Below, piece by piece: positions 16,879-26,193 of a stretch of 64,000 bases of DNA (its first letter is position 1; every line of letters starts with the position of its first letter). The DNA is taken from the NCBI GenBank assembly GCA_000721275.1, contig JOFO01000002.1, forward strand, positions 277,758 through 341,757, given 5' to 3'. The notes beneath the pieces were generated by a model. It saw only the letters and a program-made list of their open reading frames with translations, searched no databases and was not told the DNA's origin. A program made the translations under genes and the position numbers. This DNA comes from Microtetraspora glauca (GTDB lineage Bacteria; Actinomycetota; Actinomycetes; Streptomycetales; Streptomycetaceae).

Positions 16879-17136
16879 ATGGACTGGCGTCACAACGCCG
16901 TTTGTCGTGAGGAAGACCCCGAGCTGTTCTTCCCCATCGGCAACACCGGTCCTGCGCTGCTGCAGATCGAGGAAGCCAAGGCCGTCTGCCGCCGCTGCCC
17001 CGTCATGGAGCAGTGCCTGCAGTGGGCGCTCGAGTCCGGCCAGGACTCCGGCGTCTGGGGTGGCCTCAGCGAGGACGAGCGCCGCGCGATGAAGCGCCGC
17101 GCCGCCCGCAACCGGGCGCGCAACGCCAGCGCCTGA
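16879..17136 (+). CDS. wblE: WhiB-like iron-sulfur protein WblE
   Basis: An 85-residue Wbl protein with four cluster cysteines (Cys9, Cys37, Cys40, Cys46, with the CxxC in AVCRRCPVMEQC). The GVWGG beta-turn follows at residues 58-62, and the tail is basic (RRAMKRRAARNRAR). These define a 4Fe-4S WhiB protein that partners with the primary sigma factor or binds DNA. Sequence and neighbours (sigH side, PdtaS-like kinase) match S. coelicolor wblE. The start is the ATG behind GAGAGAGG; an upstream in-frame GTG at 16822 overlaps the inverted repeat and is unlikely. Confidence 0.92.
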   Translation: MDWRHNAVCREEDPELFFPIGNTGPALLQIEEAKAVCRRCPVMEQCLQWALESGQDSGVWGGLSEDERRAMKRRAARNRARNASA

Positions 17137-17234
17137 GCCACCTGCACAGCCTGAGGCACGCGGCGCGTACACCGCGTACGCATTCACCGCCCCCGAGCCG
17201 CAGCGCGCAGCAGTAAGCAGTACCCCACAGCATT

Positions 17235-17269
17235 CGAGCCCCGGACCGATCACTTCGGTCCGGGGCTCG
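17235..17269. terminator. Bidirectional hairpin terminator between wblE and the histidine kinase
   Basis: Fifteen-base perfect arms (17235-17249 and 17255-17269) around a TCACT loop, with a core of CCCCGGACCGA. It lies between two convergent genes and can serve both strands. Confidence 0.8.
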
Positions 17270-17306
17270 CTGCTGTGCGTGACCGGATCGCCGGCCCGCC
17301 GGGGGC

Positions 17307-18773
17307 TTACTTCTGCGGGCGGACCGGGATGTCCAGGACCACCTTGGTGCCGCCCTCGCTGCCGGGCCGCATGTCGAAGGTGCCGCCCAACTCCCCTTCC
17401 ACCAGGGTCCGTACGATCTGCAGGCCGAGGTTGCCGGCGGTCTGCGGGTCGAAGTCGGCGGGGAGCCCGCGGCCGTCGTCCCGGACGGTGATGAGGAGCC
17501 GCGCGTCGGCCCGGGGCTCGCCGCGGACCGCGCTGACCTCGACCGTGCCGTGCTCGCCGGGGGCGAAGGCGTGCTCCAGGGCGTTCTGCAGGATCTCGGT
17601 GAGGACCATGGAGAGCGGGGTGGCGACCTCCGCGTCCAGGATGCCGAAGCGGCCGTTGCGCCGGCAGGTCACCTTGCCCGGGGAGATCTCGGCGACCATC
17701 GCGATGACCCGGTCGGCGATCTCGTCGAACTCCACCCGCTCGTCCAGGTTCTGGGACAGCGTCTCGTGGACGATGGCGATCGAACCGACGCGCCGCACCG
17801 CCTCGTTGAGTGCCTCGCGGCCCCGGTCGGAGTCCATCCGGCGGGCCTGGAGGCGCAACAGGGCCGCCACCGTCTGCAGGTTGTTCTTCACCCGGTGGTG
17901 GATCTCCCGGATGGTGGCGTCCTTGGTGATCAACTCGCGCTCGCGCCGCCGCAGTTCGGTGACGTCGCGGAGCAGCACCAGCGAGCCGATGCGGGTGCCC
18001 TTGGGCTTGAGCGGGATGGAACGCAGCTGGATGACCCCGCCGTTGCCCTCCACCTCGAAGTTCCTCGGGGCGTAGCCGGAGGCGAGTTTGACCAGGGCCT
18101 CGTCCACCGGGCCGCGGGACGGGGCCAGTTCGGCGGTGATCTGGCCGAGGTGCTGTCCGACCAGGTCGGTGGCGAGGCCGAGCCGGTGGTAGGCGGAGAG
18201 GGCGTTGGGCGAGGCGTACTGGACCGTGCCCTCGGCGTCCAGCCGGACCAGGCCGTCGCCGGCCCGCGGCAGGGAGTCCATGTCGGACTGCTCGCCGGGG
18301 TAGGGGAAGGCGCCGGCCGCGATCATCTGGGCGAGGTCGGACGCCGACTGGAGGTAGGTGAGCTCCAGCCGGGAGGGGGTGCGGACGGTCAGCAGGTTGG
18401 TGTTGCGGGCGATCACGCCGAGGACGCGGCCCTCGCGGCGCACGGGGATCGACTCGACCCGGACCGGGACCTCCTCGCGCCACTCGGGGTCGCCCTCGCG
18501 GACGATCCGGCCCTCGTCGAGGGCGGCGTCCAGCAGCGGGCGGCGGCCGCGCGGGACCAGGTGGCCGACCATGTCGTCCTGGTAGGAGGTGGGGCCGGTG
18601 TTCGGGCGCATCTGGGCGACGGAGACGTACCGGGTGCCGTCGAGGGTGGGGACCCACAGGACGAGGTCGGCGAAGGAGAGGTCGGAGAGCAGCTGCCACT
18701 CCGACACCAGCAGGTGGAGCCACTCCAGGTCGGAGTCGCTCAGGGCGGTGTGCTGGCGGACGAGGTCGTTCAT
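17307..18773 (-). CDS. PdtaS-like sensor histidine kinase (HisKA_2, PAS/GAF)
   Basis: About 488 residues. The N-terminal GAF-like sensor domain covers residues 1-150, a PAS domain spans about 180-280, and HisKA_2 has the phospho-acceptor in REIHHRVKNNLQT. The HATPase domain has N-box SMVLTEILQNALEHAF and G1 box VRDDGRGLP. No membrane helices are seen, so it is a soluble sensor like mycobacterial PdtaS, which signals to an ANTAR response regulator encoded elsewhere. Start at ATG 18773 (MNDLVRQH) rather than the GTG three codons earlier. A candidate DasR operator at 18890-18905 lies in its promoter region. Confidence 0.87.
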   Translation of the reverse strand: MNDLVRQHTALSDSDLEWLHLLVSEWQLLSDLSFADLVLWVPTLDGTRYVSVAQMRPNTGPTSYQDDMVGHLVPRGRRPLLDAALDEGRIVREGDPEWREEVPVRVESIPVRREGRVLGVIARNTNLLTVRTPSRLELTYLQSASDLAQMIAAGAFPYPGEQSDMDSLPRAGDGLVRLDAEGTVQYASPNALSAYHRLGLATDLVGQHLGQITAELAPSRGPVDEALVKLASGYAPRNFEVEGNGGVIQLRSIPLKPKGTRIGSLVLLRDVTELRRRERELITKDATIREIHHRVKNNLQTVAALLRLQARRMDSDRGREALNEAVRRVGSIAIVHETLSQNLDERVEFDEIADRVIAMVAEISPGKVTCRRNGRFGILDAEVATPLSMVLTEILQNALEHAFAPGEHGTVEVSAVRGEPRADARLLITVRDDGRGLPADFDPQTAGNLGLQIVRTLVEGELGGTFDMRPGSEGGTKVVLDIPVRPQK

Positions 18774-18889
18774 GGAGGGCACGGTGCGAGCGTACCCGCG
18801 GAATTAACGGCTGGTGAACCTGGCTCTTCGGGGCTCCGTGTTGGAGGATGGGCCCGGAAACACCGCGTTCAGGTGGATGGACAGACAAG

Positions 18890-18905
18890 AATGGTCTAGT
18901 CCACA
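18890..18905. promoter_or_regulatory. Candidate DasR-responsive element (dre)
   Basis: The core TGGTCTAGTCCA (18892-18903) differs from the dre core TGGTCTAGACCA at one base. It lies 117 nt upstream of the histidine-kinase start and more than 400 nt from nagB, so it may link that kinase, or a long nagB leader, to DasR. Confidence 0.65.
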
Positions 18906-19257
18906 ATGAGCGCATCGAACTGCACACACCTCCATCCTCCCCGCACAGGAGGATGGACGAGGTTCCCGGCGCCCTCTGCCCTGATCGCGCCGAGACCTCC
19001 CTTACGGCCGAGGGTCCGCACACCCCCGGCCGGGCACACCCGGGCTGCGGTGCCGGGCGGGTTGAGGGTCCCGCCGGGCGCCGCGGCCCGCGGTCGTTTC
19101 CGGGGTCTTCGCCGGGCCCGCGGACCGGGGCGCGCACGGGGTTCGAGTGGCTGGCGCGGGGGGTGCGGCCGAGGATGGTGGAGGGGAGAGGTGCGGGCCG
19201 TCCGGGGTGCGGAACGGCATGAGGAGACGGGCCTCCCTCTGCTAAATTGGGACTTTG

Positions 19258-19273
19258 ATTGGTCTATACCACA
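19258..19273. promoter_or_regulatory. dre site of nagB (DasR operator)
   Basis: ATTGGTCTATACCACA has the core TGGTCTATACCA, one mismatch from the dre consensus core. It ends 40 nt before the nagB GTG, where a repressor would block the promoter or early transcript. Confidence 0.8.
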
Positions 19274-19313
19274 CGGCCCCTCCCCAGCCCCTCACCAGAT
19301 CGGCAGGCACAGC

Positions 19314-20099
19314 GTGGAAGTTGTCATCGTCAAGGACGCCAAGGCGGGCGGAGAGCTCATCGCGGACGGCATCGCCGGCCTCCTGCGCCGCAAGCCCGAC
19401 GCGCTGCTCGGCGTGGCCACGGGCTCGACCCCGATCCCGATCTACGACGCCCTGATCGCCCAGGTGCGCGCCGGCGCCGTGGACGCCTCCCGGGCGCGCA
19501 TCGCCCAGCTGGACGAGTACGTCGGCCTGCGCGCCGGGCACCCGGAGTCGTACCGCTCGACCGTGCTGCGCCAGGTCGTGGAGCCGCTCGGCCTGCCCGA
19601 GGACCACTTCATGGGGCCCGACGGCTCGGCCGAGGACGTCCAGGCGGCCTGCGAGGCGTACGACAAGGCGCTGGCCGACGCCGGCGGCGTGGACCTCCAG
19701 ATCCTCGGCATCGGCACCGACGGGCACATCGGCTTCAACGAGCCCTGCTCCTCGCTCGCCTCCCGCACCCGGATCAAGACGCTCACCGAGCAGACCCGGA
19801 TCGACAACGCGCGCTTCTTCGACGACGACATCGAGCAGGTCCCGCACCACGTCATCACCCAGGGCATCGGCACCATCCTGGAGGCCCGCCACCTGGTGCT
19901 GCTGGCCACCGGCGAGGGCAAGGCGGAGGCGGTCGCGCAGACCGTCGAGGGGCCCGTCGCCGCGCTCGTGCCGGCCTCCGCGCTGCAGCTGCACCCGCAC
20001 GCCACCGTGGTCGTGGACGAGGCCGCCGCCTCGAAGCTGAAGCTCGCCGACTACTTCCGCCACACCTACGCGAACAAGCCCTCCTGGCAGGGCATCTGA
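19314..20099 (+). CDS. nagB: Glucosamine-6-phosphate deaminase
   Basis: A 261-residue NagB. VATGSTPIPIY binds phosphate, DEYVGL supplies the catalytic Asp, and GIGTDGHIGFNEP carries the active-site His/Glu/Asn cluster. Converts glucosamine-6-phosphate to fructose-6-phosphate plus ammonia, the exit of N-acetylglucosamine into glycolysis. I use GTG 19314 (MEVVIVKDAK), matching Streptomyces NagB N-termini; the frame remains open upstream but contains the dre. Expected to be repressed by DasR and induced by amino-sugar phosphates. Confidence 0.94.
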   Translation: MEVVIVKDAKAGGELIADGIAGLLRRKPDALLGVATGSTPIPIYDALIAQVRAGAVDASRARIAQLDEYVGLRAGHPESYRSTVLRQVVEPLGLPEDHFMGPDGSAEDVQAACEAYDKALADAGGVDLQILGIGTDGHIGFNEPCSSLASRTRIKTLTEQTRIDNARFFDDDIEQVPHHVITQGIGTILEARHLVLLATGEGKAEAVAQTVEGPVAALVPASALQLHPHATVVVDEAAASKLKLADYFRHTYANKPSWQGI

Positions 20100-20123
20100 A
20101 CCCCGCGCCACCCACCGGCGCAC

Positions 20124-20164
20124 CGAAGGGGCCCGGCACCTGATCCAGGTGCCGGGCCCCTTCG
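20124..20164. terminator. Bidirectional terminator between nagB and the GH3 gene
   Basis: Nineteen-base perfect arms (20124-20142 and 20146-20164) with a 3-nt loop, very GC-rich. It lies between two convergent stop codons and is among the strongest hairpins in the window. Confidence 0.88.
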
Positions 20165-20184
20165 CGTACGCGCGGACGGGTCCG

Positions 20185-21711
20185 TCAGGCGCCGGTGCCG
20201 GCCACGGCCTCGGCGGCGGCCCGGCCGCAGACCCGGGCGGCGCCGTGCGTGGCGATGTGCAGGGCGCCGCGCGGCCCGGCCTCGTTCAGCCCCATCTCGA
20301 CCACGACGGTGTCCGGGCGGGCGGCGACCAGGCCGTCCAGGGCCGCGGTCATCCACGAGTGCCGGTGGAGGTCGCGGACGACCGCGACGATCCGCCGCTC
20401 CCCCGCCGCCGCGAGCACGGCGTCCGCCGTGGCGTCGGCGCCGAAGGAGCCGGAGGCGGTGCCGGGCAGCAGCCGGTCCAGCTCGGCGGCGACGCCCCAC
20501 GGGGTCTCGTCGCCGACCGCGAAGTTGGCGACCGGGGTGAAGGAGGCGACGAAGGGGGCGCTCGACACCGGGGTGTGGGGCCCGTCGCCCCTGGTGATCC
20601 GCAGGGCCCGGCGGGCCGCCACGAGTCCGATGCCGGCGCCGGGCGCGGTCCCCTCCTGCACTGCCGCGCCCGGCACCGGTCCAGCCCCCCTCGCCCGGTG
20701 CGCCTGGGTCCAGGACGCCAGCGCGCGCACGCGCGCCGCGGCGTCGGCCAGCCGCTCCTCGGGCAGTTCACCGGTCCGTACCGCGGAGACGAGCGCGTCG
20801 CGCAGCCGCAGCACGGTGTCCTCGTCGCACAGCCCGCCGCCGACGCAGATGGCGTCGGCGCCCGCCGCGATCGCGAGGACGGATCCGCGCTCGATGCCGT
20901 AGGTCGCGGCGACGGCCTGCATCTCCATGCCGTCGGTCACGATCAGGCCGTCGAAGCCCAGCTCCTGGCGAAGCAGACCGGTGAGGATCTGCGGGCTCAG
21001 GGTGGCCGGACGTTCGGTGTCGAGCGCGGGAAGCAGGATATGCGCGCTCATGACCGCTTTGGTACCCGCGGCGATCGCCGCGCGGAAAGGCACCAGCTCA
21101 CGGGCGTGCAGTGTGGCGAGGTCCACATCGATCCGGGGCAGCGCGTCGTGCGAGTCGACGTTGGTGTCGCCGTGCCCGGGGAAGTGCTTGGTGCAGGCCG
21201 CGACCCCGACGGCCTGGAGGCCGTCGACGTACGCCACCGTGTGCCGGGCGACCAGGTCGGGGTCGGGACCGAAGGAGCGGACGCCGATCACCGGGTTCTC
21301 GGCGTTGGAGTTCACGTCGGCCGAGGGCGCCCAGTTGAGGTCGATGCCGCAGGCGACGAGCCGGCGGCCGAGCTCGCGGGCGACGGCCCGGGTCAGCTCG
21401 ACGTCGTCGACCCGGCCCAGGGCGTAGTTGCCCGGGAAGGACGAGCCCTCGTTGACCTCCAGGCGGGTGACGTCGCCGCCCTCCTCGTCGATGGCAACGA
21501 GGACGTCCTCCCGCTCGGCGCGCAGCTGCGCGGTGAGGCGGGCGAGCTGCTCGGGGCCGGCGACGTTGCGGCCGAAGAGGCCGACGGACGACAGACCCTC
21601 GCCGATCCGGCGGAGCAGCCAGTCGGGGGCGGTGGTGCCGACGAAGCCGGGCTGGAGCACCGTGAGCGCGTCACGGGTCAGGGTGTCCGAGCCGTGTACG
21701 AGTGTGGTCAT
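20185..21711 (-). CDS. GH3 beta-N-acetylglucosaminidase (NagZ-like), last gene of the das operon
   Basis: 508 residues. The GH3 barrel spans residues 20-330, with the NagZ signature KHFPGHGDTNVDSHDALP carrying the His/Asp general acid-base pair. The VTDGMEM segment supplies the catalytic nucleophile Asp. A second alpha/beta domain occupies the last ~170 residues, making it longer than E. coli NagZ. There is no signal peptide, so it should act in the cytoplasm on imported chitobiose or muropeptides. Only nine bases separate it from dasC, so it is cotranscribed with the DasABC importer and would cleave the imported disaccharide to GlcNAc. Confidence 0.9.
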   Translation of the reverse strand: MTTLVHGSDTLTRDALTVLQPGFVGTTAPDWLLRRIGEGLSSVGLFGRNVAGPEQLARLTAQLRAEREDVLVAIDEEGGDVTRLEVNEGSSFPGNYALGRVDDVELTRAVARELGRRLVACGIDLNWAPSADVNSNAENPVIGVRSFGPDPDLVARHTVAYVDGLQAVGVAACTKHFPGHGDTNVDSHDALPRIDVDLATLHARELVPFRAAIAAGTKAVMSAHILLPALDTERPATLSPQILTGLLRQELGFDGLIVTDGMEMQAVAATYGIERGSVLAIAAGADAICVGGGLCDEDTVLRLRDALVSAVRTGELPEERLADAAARVRALASWTQAHRARGAGPVPGAAVQEGTAPGAGIGLVAARRALRITRGDGPHTPVSSAPFVASFTPVANFAVGDETPWGVAAELDRLLPGTASGSFGADATADAVLAAAGERRIVAVVRDLHRHSWMTAALDGLVAARPDTVVVEMGLNEAGPRGALHIATHGAARVCGRAAAEAVAGTGA

Positions 21712-21720
21712 GGGGCGCCG

Positions 21721-22614
21721 TTATCCCTTCACCGCGCCGGCGGTCATGCCGCCGACGGCCTTGCGCTGGAGGAAGAGGAACACGATGAGCACGGGCAGGG
21801 CGAAGAGCGTGGAGGCGGCCATGGTGGCGCCCCAGTCGTCGCCGAACGCGGTCTGGAACTGGGTGAGCCAGAGCGTCAGGGTCTGGTTCGTCTTGTCCTT
21901 GTTGAGCACCAGGACCATGGCGAACTCGTTCCAGGCCGTGATGAAGCCGAAGAGCGAGGTGGACATCAGGCCCGGGGCGAGCAGCGGGAAGATGACCTTG
22001 CGGAACGCCTGGCCGCGGGTGCAGCCGTCGATCTGGGCGGCCTCCTCCAGCTCGACCGGGACGGCGGCGATGAAGCCGCGCAGGGTCCAGATGGTGAAGG
22101 GCAGGACCATCACGAAGTAGATCGCGGTGAGCAGCGGGATGCTGTTCAGCATCTCGTTGTCGCGGGCGATCATGTACATCGCGATGACCATGACCTCCCA
22201 GGGGGCCATCTGGGCCATCATCACGATGAGGACGATGCCCTTGCGGCCCTTGAACCTCATGCGGGCGATCGCGAAGCTCGCGGCGAGGGCGACGAGCAGG
22301 GCCAGCAGGACGGCGCCGACCGTGACGATCAGGCTGTTGGTGACGTACGTCCAGAAGAGGTCGACGCCGGTGGCGGTCGAGTAGTTCTCGAAGGTCGGGG
22401 TGAAGAAGAAGACCGGGTCCTTGGAGAGGATCTCGCTCTGCGGCTTCAGCGAGGACGAGAACATCCAGTAGACCGGGAAGACGAAGATCACGGCCAGGAC
22501 GAGCGCGGCGGCGTTCTTCGCCACGGCGCCGACGGTCAGCGGCTTGCGGGTGCGCAGCTTCTGCGGGGCCGTGGCCGGCGCGGGCGCCTTGGGGTTCTGT
22601 GCGGTGGTGCTCAA
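21721..22614 (-). CDS. dasC: ABC transporter permease DasC (chitobiose uptake)
   Basis: 297 residues, six transmembrane helices, with the MalG-type EAA loop ELEEAAQIDGCTRGQAFRKVI at about residue 195 that contacts the ATPase. The start is TTG 22614, overlapping the DasB stop (the bases TTGA are shared) with AGGAGGA upstream, a clear case of coupled translation. Family CUT1 inner-membrane permease. No ATPase gene is in the cluster, as known for das, where MsiK energises transport. Confidence 0.9.
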   Translation of the reverse strand: MSTTAQNPKAPAPATAPQKLRTRKPLTVGAVAKNAAALVLAVIFVFPVYWMFSSSLKPQSEILSKDPVFFFTPTFENYSTATGVDLFWTYVTNSLIVTVGAVLLALLVALAASFAIARMRFKGRKGIVLIVMMAQMAPWEVMVIAMYMIARDNEMLNSIPLLTAIYFVMVLPFTIWTLRGFIAAVPVELEEAAQIDGCTRGQAFRKVIFPLLAPGLMSTSLFGFITAWNEFAMVLVLNKDKTNQTLTLWLTQFQTAFGDDWGATMAASTLFALPVLIVFLFLQRKAVGGMTAGAVKG

Positions 22615-23633
22615 CTCTCGTCCTCCTGCTTCAGGATCAGGCGGAAGTAGAAGGACATGGCCACGAGGAGCATCACGATGGTGAGGATCGAGATGGCCGC
22701 CGCGACGCCGTAGTGCTGCTGGCTCATGCCTTCGATGTAGGCGAAGACGGGAAGGGTCTCGGTGGCGCGGTCGGGGCCGCCCTGGCGCATGGCGTAGACC
22801 TGGGTGAAGGCCTTGAAGACCCAGATGATCTCCAGGAAGGTGGTGATCATGAAGAAGGGCTTCAGGTTGGGGAAGACCACGGACCAGAAGGTCCGCCAGC
22901 CGCTGGCGCCGTCCATCCGGGCCGCCTCGTAGAGCTCGGTGCCCACGGTGGTGAGGCCGGCGTACATGTTGAGGGCGACGAAGGGGACGGAGCCCCAGAC
23001 GACCAGGGCCGTGATGATCACGAAGGTGGAGAAGCCGGTCTCGAACCAGTTGTGCTGGTCGTAGCCGGAGAAGCCGAGCGTGCGCATCAGCCAGTTGGCG
23101 ACGCCGAACTGCTCGTCGAAGAGCCACTGGAAGACCGTGACGGAGGCGACGATCGGCATGGCCCAGGCGAAGGCGAGGGCCAGCGAGAGCACCAGCCGCA
23201 TCTTCTTGCCGAGGCGGTTGAGGAGGAGGCCGATGCCGGTGCCGAGCGCCATGATCAGCGCGACGTTGGCGGCGGTGAAGGCGACCGAGCGGAGGACGAC
23301 GGTCCAGAACTCGGAGTTCCCCAGCAGCTCCGTGTAGTTGTCGAAGCCGACCCAGGGGGTCTCGCGGCGGATCAGCTCACGCCGGTTGACCGACTGGAAG
23401 GAGAGGATCAGGTTGCTGATCAGGGGGTAGAGCAGCAGCACCGCCATGGACAGCAGGGCGGGCGTGACGAGCAGGTACGGCAGCAGCCCGCCGGGCAGCG
23501 AACGTCTGCCGCGCGAGGGCTGAAGGGCTTCCTTCGCGCCGGAAGGGGGTGGCGGAGTCTGCGACTTCCCTGCCGCCCTCCCGGGCGCGTCCTGGGAACC
23601 GGCGGTCGCCGTCCCCTGGGAGTCCACGGTCAT
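22611..23633 (-). CDS. dasB: ABC transporter permease DasB (chitobiose uptake)
   Basis: 340 residues. The first ~45 are a polar Pro/Gly/Ser-rich cytoplasmic tail, followed by six transmembrane helices. The EAA loop is ELYEAARMDGASGWRTFWSVV near residue 235. MalF-like partner of DasC. Start at ATG 23633, behind GAAGAAGA-like purines; the frame upstream is non-coding in character. The gap to dasA contains a strong intercistronic hairpin. Confidence 0.9.
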   Translation of the reverse strand: MTVDSQGTATAGSQDAPGRAAGKSQTPPPPSGAKEALQPSRGRRSLPGGLLPYLLVTPALLSMAVLLLYPLISNLILSFQSVNRRELIRRETPWVGFDNYTELLGNSEFWTVVLRSVAFTAANVALIMALGTGIGLLLNRLGKKMRLVLSLALAFAWAMPIVASVTVFQWLFDEQFGVANWLMRTLGFSGYDQHNWFETGFSTFVIITALVVWGSVPFVALNMYAGLTTVGTELYEAARMDGASGWRTFWSVVFPNLKPFFMITTFLEIIWVFKAFTQVYAMRQGGPDRATETLPVFAYIEGMSQQHYGVAAAISILTIVMLLVAMSFYFRLILKQEDES

Positions 23634-23716
23634 GGTCTTCTTCCTCGCGGTTCTGGGGCTCCCGCGCCCACCGGGGCGCGGCCCGGGGGAGCGGGCCGCA
23701 ATCACTGCAACGCCCA

Positions 23717-23750
23717 GGTGGCGTGGCCGGGGGAAGCCGGCCACGCCACC
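23717..23750 (-). terminator. Perfect hairpin between dasA and dasB
   Basis: Fourteen-base perfect arms (23717-23730, 23737-23750) around GGGAAG, starting 10 nt after the dasA stop. Placed inside an operon, it may partly terminate or stabilise the dasA 3' end and so raise binding-protein over permease levels, a common design for ABC importers. Confidence 0.75.
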
Positions 23751-23759
23751 GGGGTGGGA

Positions 23760-25049
23760 CTACTGCTGGTTGATGCGCTCGGCGATGACCTTGTCGGCCT
23801 CTTCGCCGGCCTTCTGCGGGTCCTCGCCCTTCAGGACCTTGGTCATGTAGCCCTTGATCGGGTTGGGCTCGGTCTCGACGTTGGCCCAGCCACCGGTGAT
23901 CGGGGTGATGTGACCGACCTCGGCGACCTTGACCATGGCCTCGGCGAAGGAGCCGGCCTCCGGCTGGACCTGCGCGGACGGGTCGACGGGGATGATGCCG
24001 CCCTTGTTGGCGGTGCCGTACGACTCCAGCTGCTTCTTGTTGGTGACGAAGGCCAGCCACTCCTTCGCGAGCTCCTGGTTCTTGGAGCGCTCGGCGACGG
24101 CGAGGTTGGAGCCGCCGAAGAAGACGGAGCCCGGCTTGTCGGCGGTCTTGCCCGGGATCGGGAAGTAGCCGAAGTCGGCCTTCTTGCCGGCCTTCTCGAT
24201 GGCGGCGATCGCGCCGCCGGCCTCCCAGCCGAGACCGATCCAGGAGGAGACGCCGCCCTTGGGGACGATGTCGACGGACTGCTGCGGGGTCGCCTCGTCC
24301 TTGTCCTTCGGAGCGGTCGAGAAGGACTGCAGCTCCTTGTAGAAGTTCATGGCGGCGGCGGCCTGCGGGGTGGCCAGGCCACCCTTCCACTTGTCGCCGT
24401 CCTTGACCGCGAGCTCGCCGCCCTCGTCCCACAGGAAGCCGGCGAAGACGTACCAGCTCTGGCCGGGCAGGTAGAGGGGCTGCGACTTCGGGTCGGCGGC
24501 CTTGAGCTTCTTCAGGCCGTTCACCCACTCGTCGCGGGTCTTCGGCGGGGTGACGCCGGCCTTCTTGAAGGCGGCCTTGTCGTAGATCACGACGCGGCTG
24601 GCGGCCCACCACGGAGCGGCGTAGAGCTTGCCGTCCAGCTCGGCCGAGGGCAGCATGCCCTTGCTCCAGTTGTTGTAACCGAGCTTGTCCTTCTCACCCG
24701 TGAGGTCGGCGAGGCCGCCGGTGACGGCGTAGCCGGTGGTCTGGGTGTTGCCGAGCTCCAGGACGTCCGGCGGGGTGTCCTCGGAGAGGGCCGTGGTGAC
24801 CTTGGTCTGGATGTCGGTCCACTGCTGGACCTCGACGTTGACCTTGACGCCGGGGTGGGCGGCCTCGAACTCCTTGTTGACGCCGTCGATCCACTCCTTG
24901 GGAGCGGAACCGTCCATGACCCAGACGGTGAGCGACTTGTTGCCGCCCTCGGCCTTGTCCTTGTCGCCACCGCTGTCGGAACCACCACACGCAGCGATGG
25001 AGACCATCATGCCCGCGACGCCGATCGCCGCGATGAGCTTGCGCTTCAC
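23760..25049 (-). CDS. dasA: Sugar-binding lipoprotein DasA
   Basis: 429 residues. Residues 1-21 are a lipoprotein signal with the lipobox SIAAC, the Cys being the lipidation site. The remainder is a CUT1 solute-binding fold (KSLTVWVMDGSAPKEWIDGVNKEFEAAHPG...). Aromatic residues such as WWAASR and SWYVFAGF fit oligosaccharide binding. Family knowledge: DasA binds chitobiose and related GlcNAc oligomers. GTG start with GAGGAGGGTGG upstream. Two dre-like sites lie 90-130 nt upstream. Confidence 0.92.
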   Translation of the reverse strand: MKRKLIAAIGVAGMMVSIAACGGSDSGGDKDKAEGGNKSLTVWVMDGSAPKEWIDGVNKEFEAAHPGVKVNVEVQQWTDIQTKVTTALSEDTPPDVLELGNTQTTGYAVTGGLADLTGEKDKLGYNNWSKGMLPSAELDGKLYAAPWWAASRVVIYDKAAFKKAGVTPPKTRDEWVNGLKKLKAADPKSQPLYLPGQSWYVFAGFLWDEGGELAVKDGDKWKGGLATPQAAAAMNFYKELQSFSTAPKDKDEATPQQSVDIVPKGGVSSWIGLGWEAGGAIAAIEKAGKKADFGYFPIPGKTADKPGSVFFGGSNLAVAERSKNQELAKEWLAFVTNKKQLESYGTANKGGIIPVDPSAQVQPEAGSFAEAMVKVAEVGHITPITGGWANVETEPNPIKGYMTKVLKGEDPQKAGEEADKVIAERINQQ

Positions 25050-25137
25050 GCCACCCTCCTCAGGGATGCCTGCAACCCCTGCCCACCGCGCGAAGACATA
25101 CGTCAGGTAATGCTCGTGGGGCTGGGACCTGGTCTTT

Positions 25138-25153
25138 AATGGTTTAGACCAGT
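25138..25153. promoter_or_regulatory. dre site of dasA (DasR operator)
   Basis: The core TGGTTTAGACCA (25140-25151) has one mismatch from the dre core. It is embedded in a wider dyad with arms CTGGTCT (25129-25135) and AGACCAG (25146-25152), so two half-site registers overlap. It is located about 90 nt upstream of the dasA start. Confidence 0.8.
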
Positions 25154-25163
25154 ACCCGGAGCT

Positions 25164-25175
25164 TGGCCTAGACCT
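25164..25175. promoter_or_regulatory. Degenerate second dre between dasA and dasR
   Basis: TGGCCTAGACCT matches ten of twelve dre core positions. It lies eleven bases past the first dre, and its edge overlaps the position of a -35 for the putative dasR -10 TATAAG at 25194-25199, which would allow autoregulation. Confidence 0.5.
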
Positions 25176-25211
25176 TTGGGGGTGTCAAGGGTGTATAAGA
25201 AGGGCAGTCGC

Positions 25212-25225
25212 GTCCGTTATCGGAC
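25212..25225. promoter_or_regulatory. Inverted repeat upstream of dasR (GTCCG-TTAT-CGGAC)
   Basis: A perfect 5-bp dyad with a TTAT centre, about 107 nt upstream of dasR. A near copy with a TTATT centre recurs upstream of the DUF3311/symporter operon at 26194-26208, suggesting a shared regulator. Confidence 0.5.
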
Positions 25226-25235
25226 CGACACCTGA

Positions 25236-26096
<861 letters not shown>

Positions 26097-26112
26097 AAAT
26101 CGATCTGAACCC

Positions 26113-26147
26113 GTACCCCGGCACATCCGTGTGATGTGTCGGGGTAC
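26113..26147 (+). terminator. Terminator downstream of dasR
   Basis: Fifteen-base arms (26113-26127 and 26133-26147) with a single G-U pair and a CGTGT loop, beginning 17 nt after the stop codon. Confidence 0.8.
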
Positions 26148-26193
26148 GCCGTTTCCCGGGGCGCGGTTCGACGCCGAGACCCGCCCGATACAC

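Larger units (their letters stand above)
18774..19313. other. 540-bp divergent region carrying two dre sites
   Basis: No separate gene is supported. Besides the two dre elements it holds a perfect 9-bp stem with a 7-nt loop at 18932-18956 (arms CCATCCTCC / GGAGGATGG), just downstream of the first dre. Such a hairpin could sit in a nagB leader if transcription begins near the first dre. The rest is GC-rich filler. Confidence 0.5.

Noticed and set aside
18906..20099. Extended NagB start at ATG 18906, giving 397 aa
   Set aside because: The extra N-terminus has no NagB similarity and would put the dre operator inside the coding region. GTG 19314 matches known NagB N-termini.
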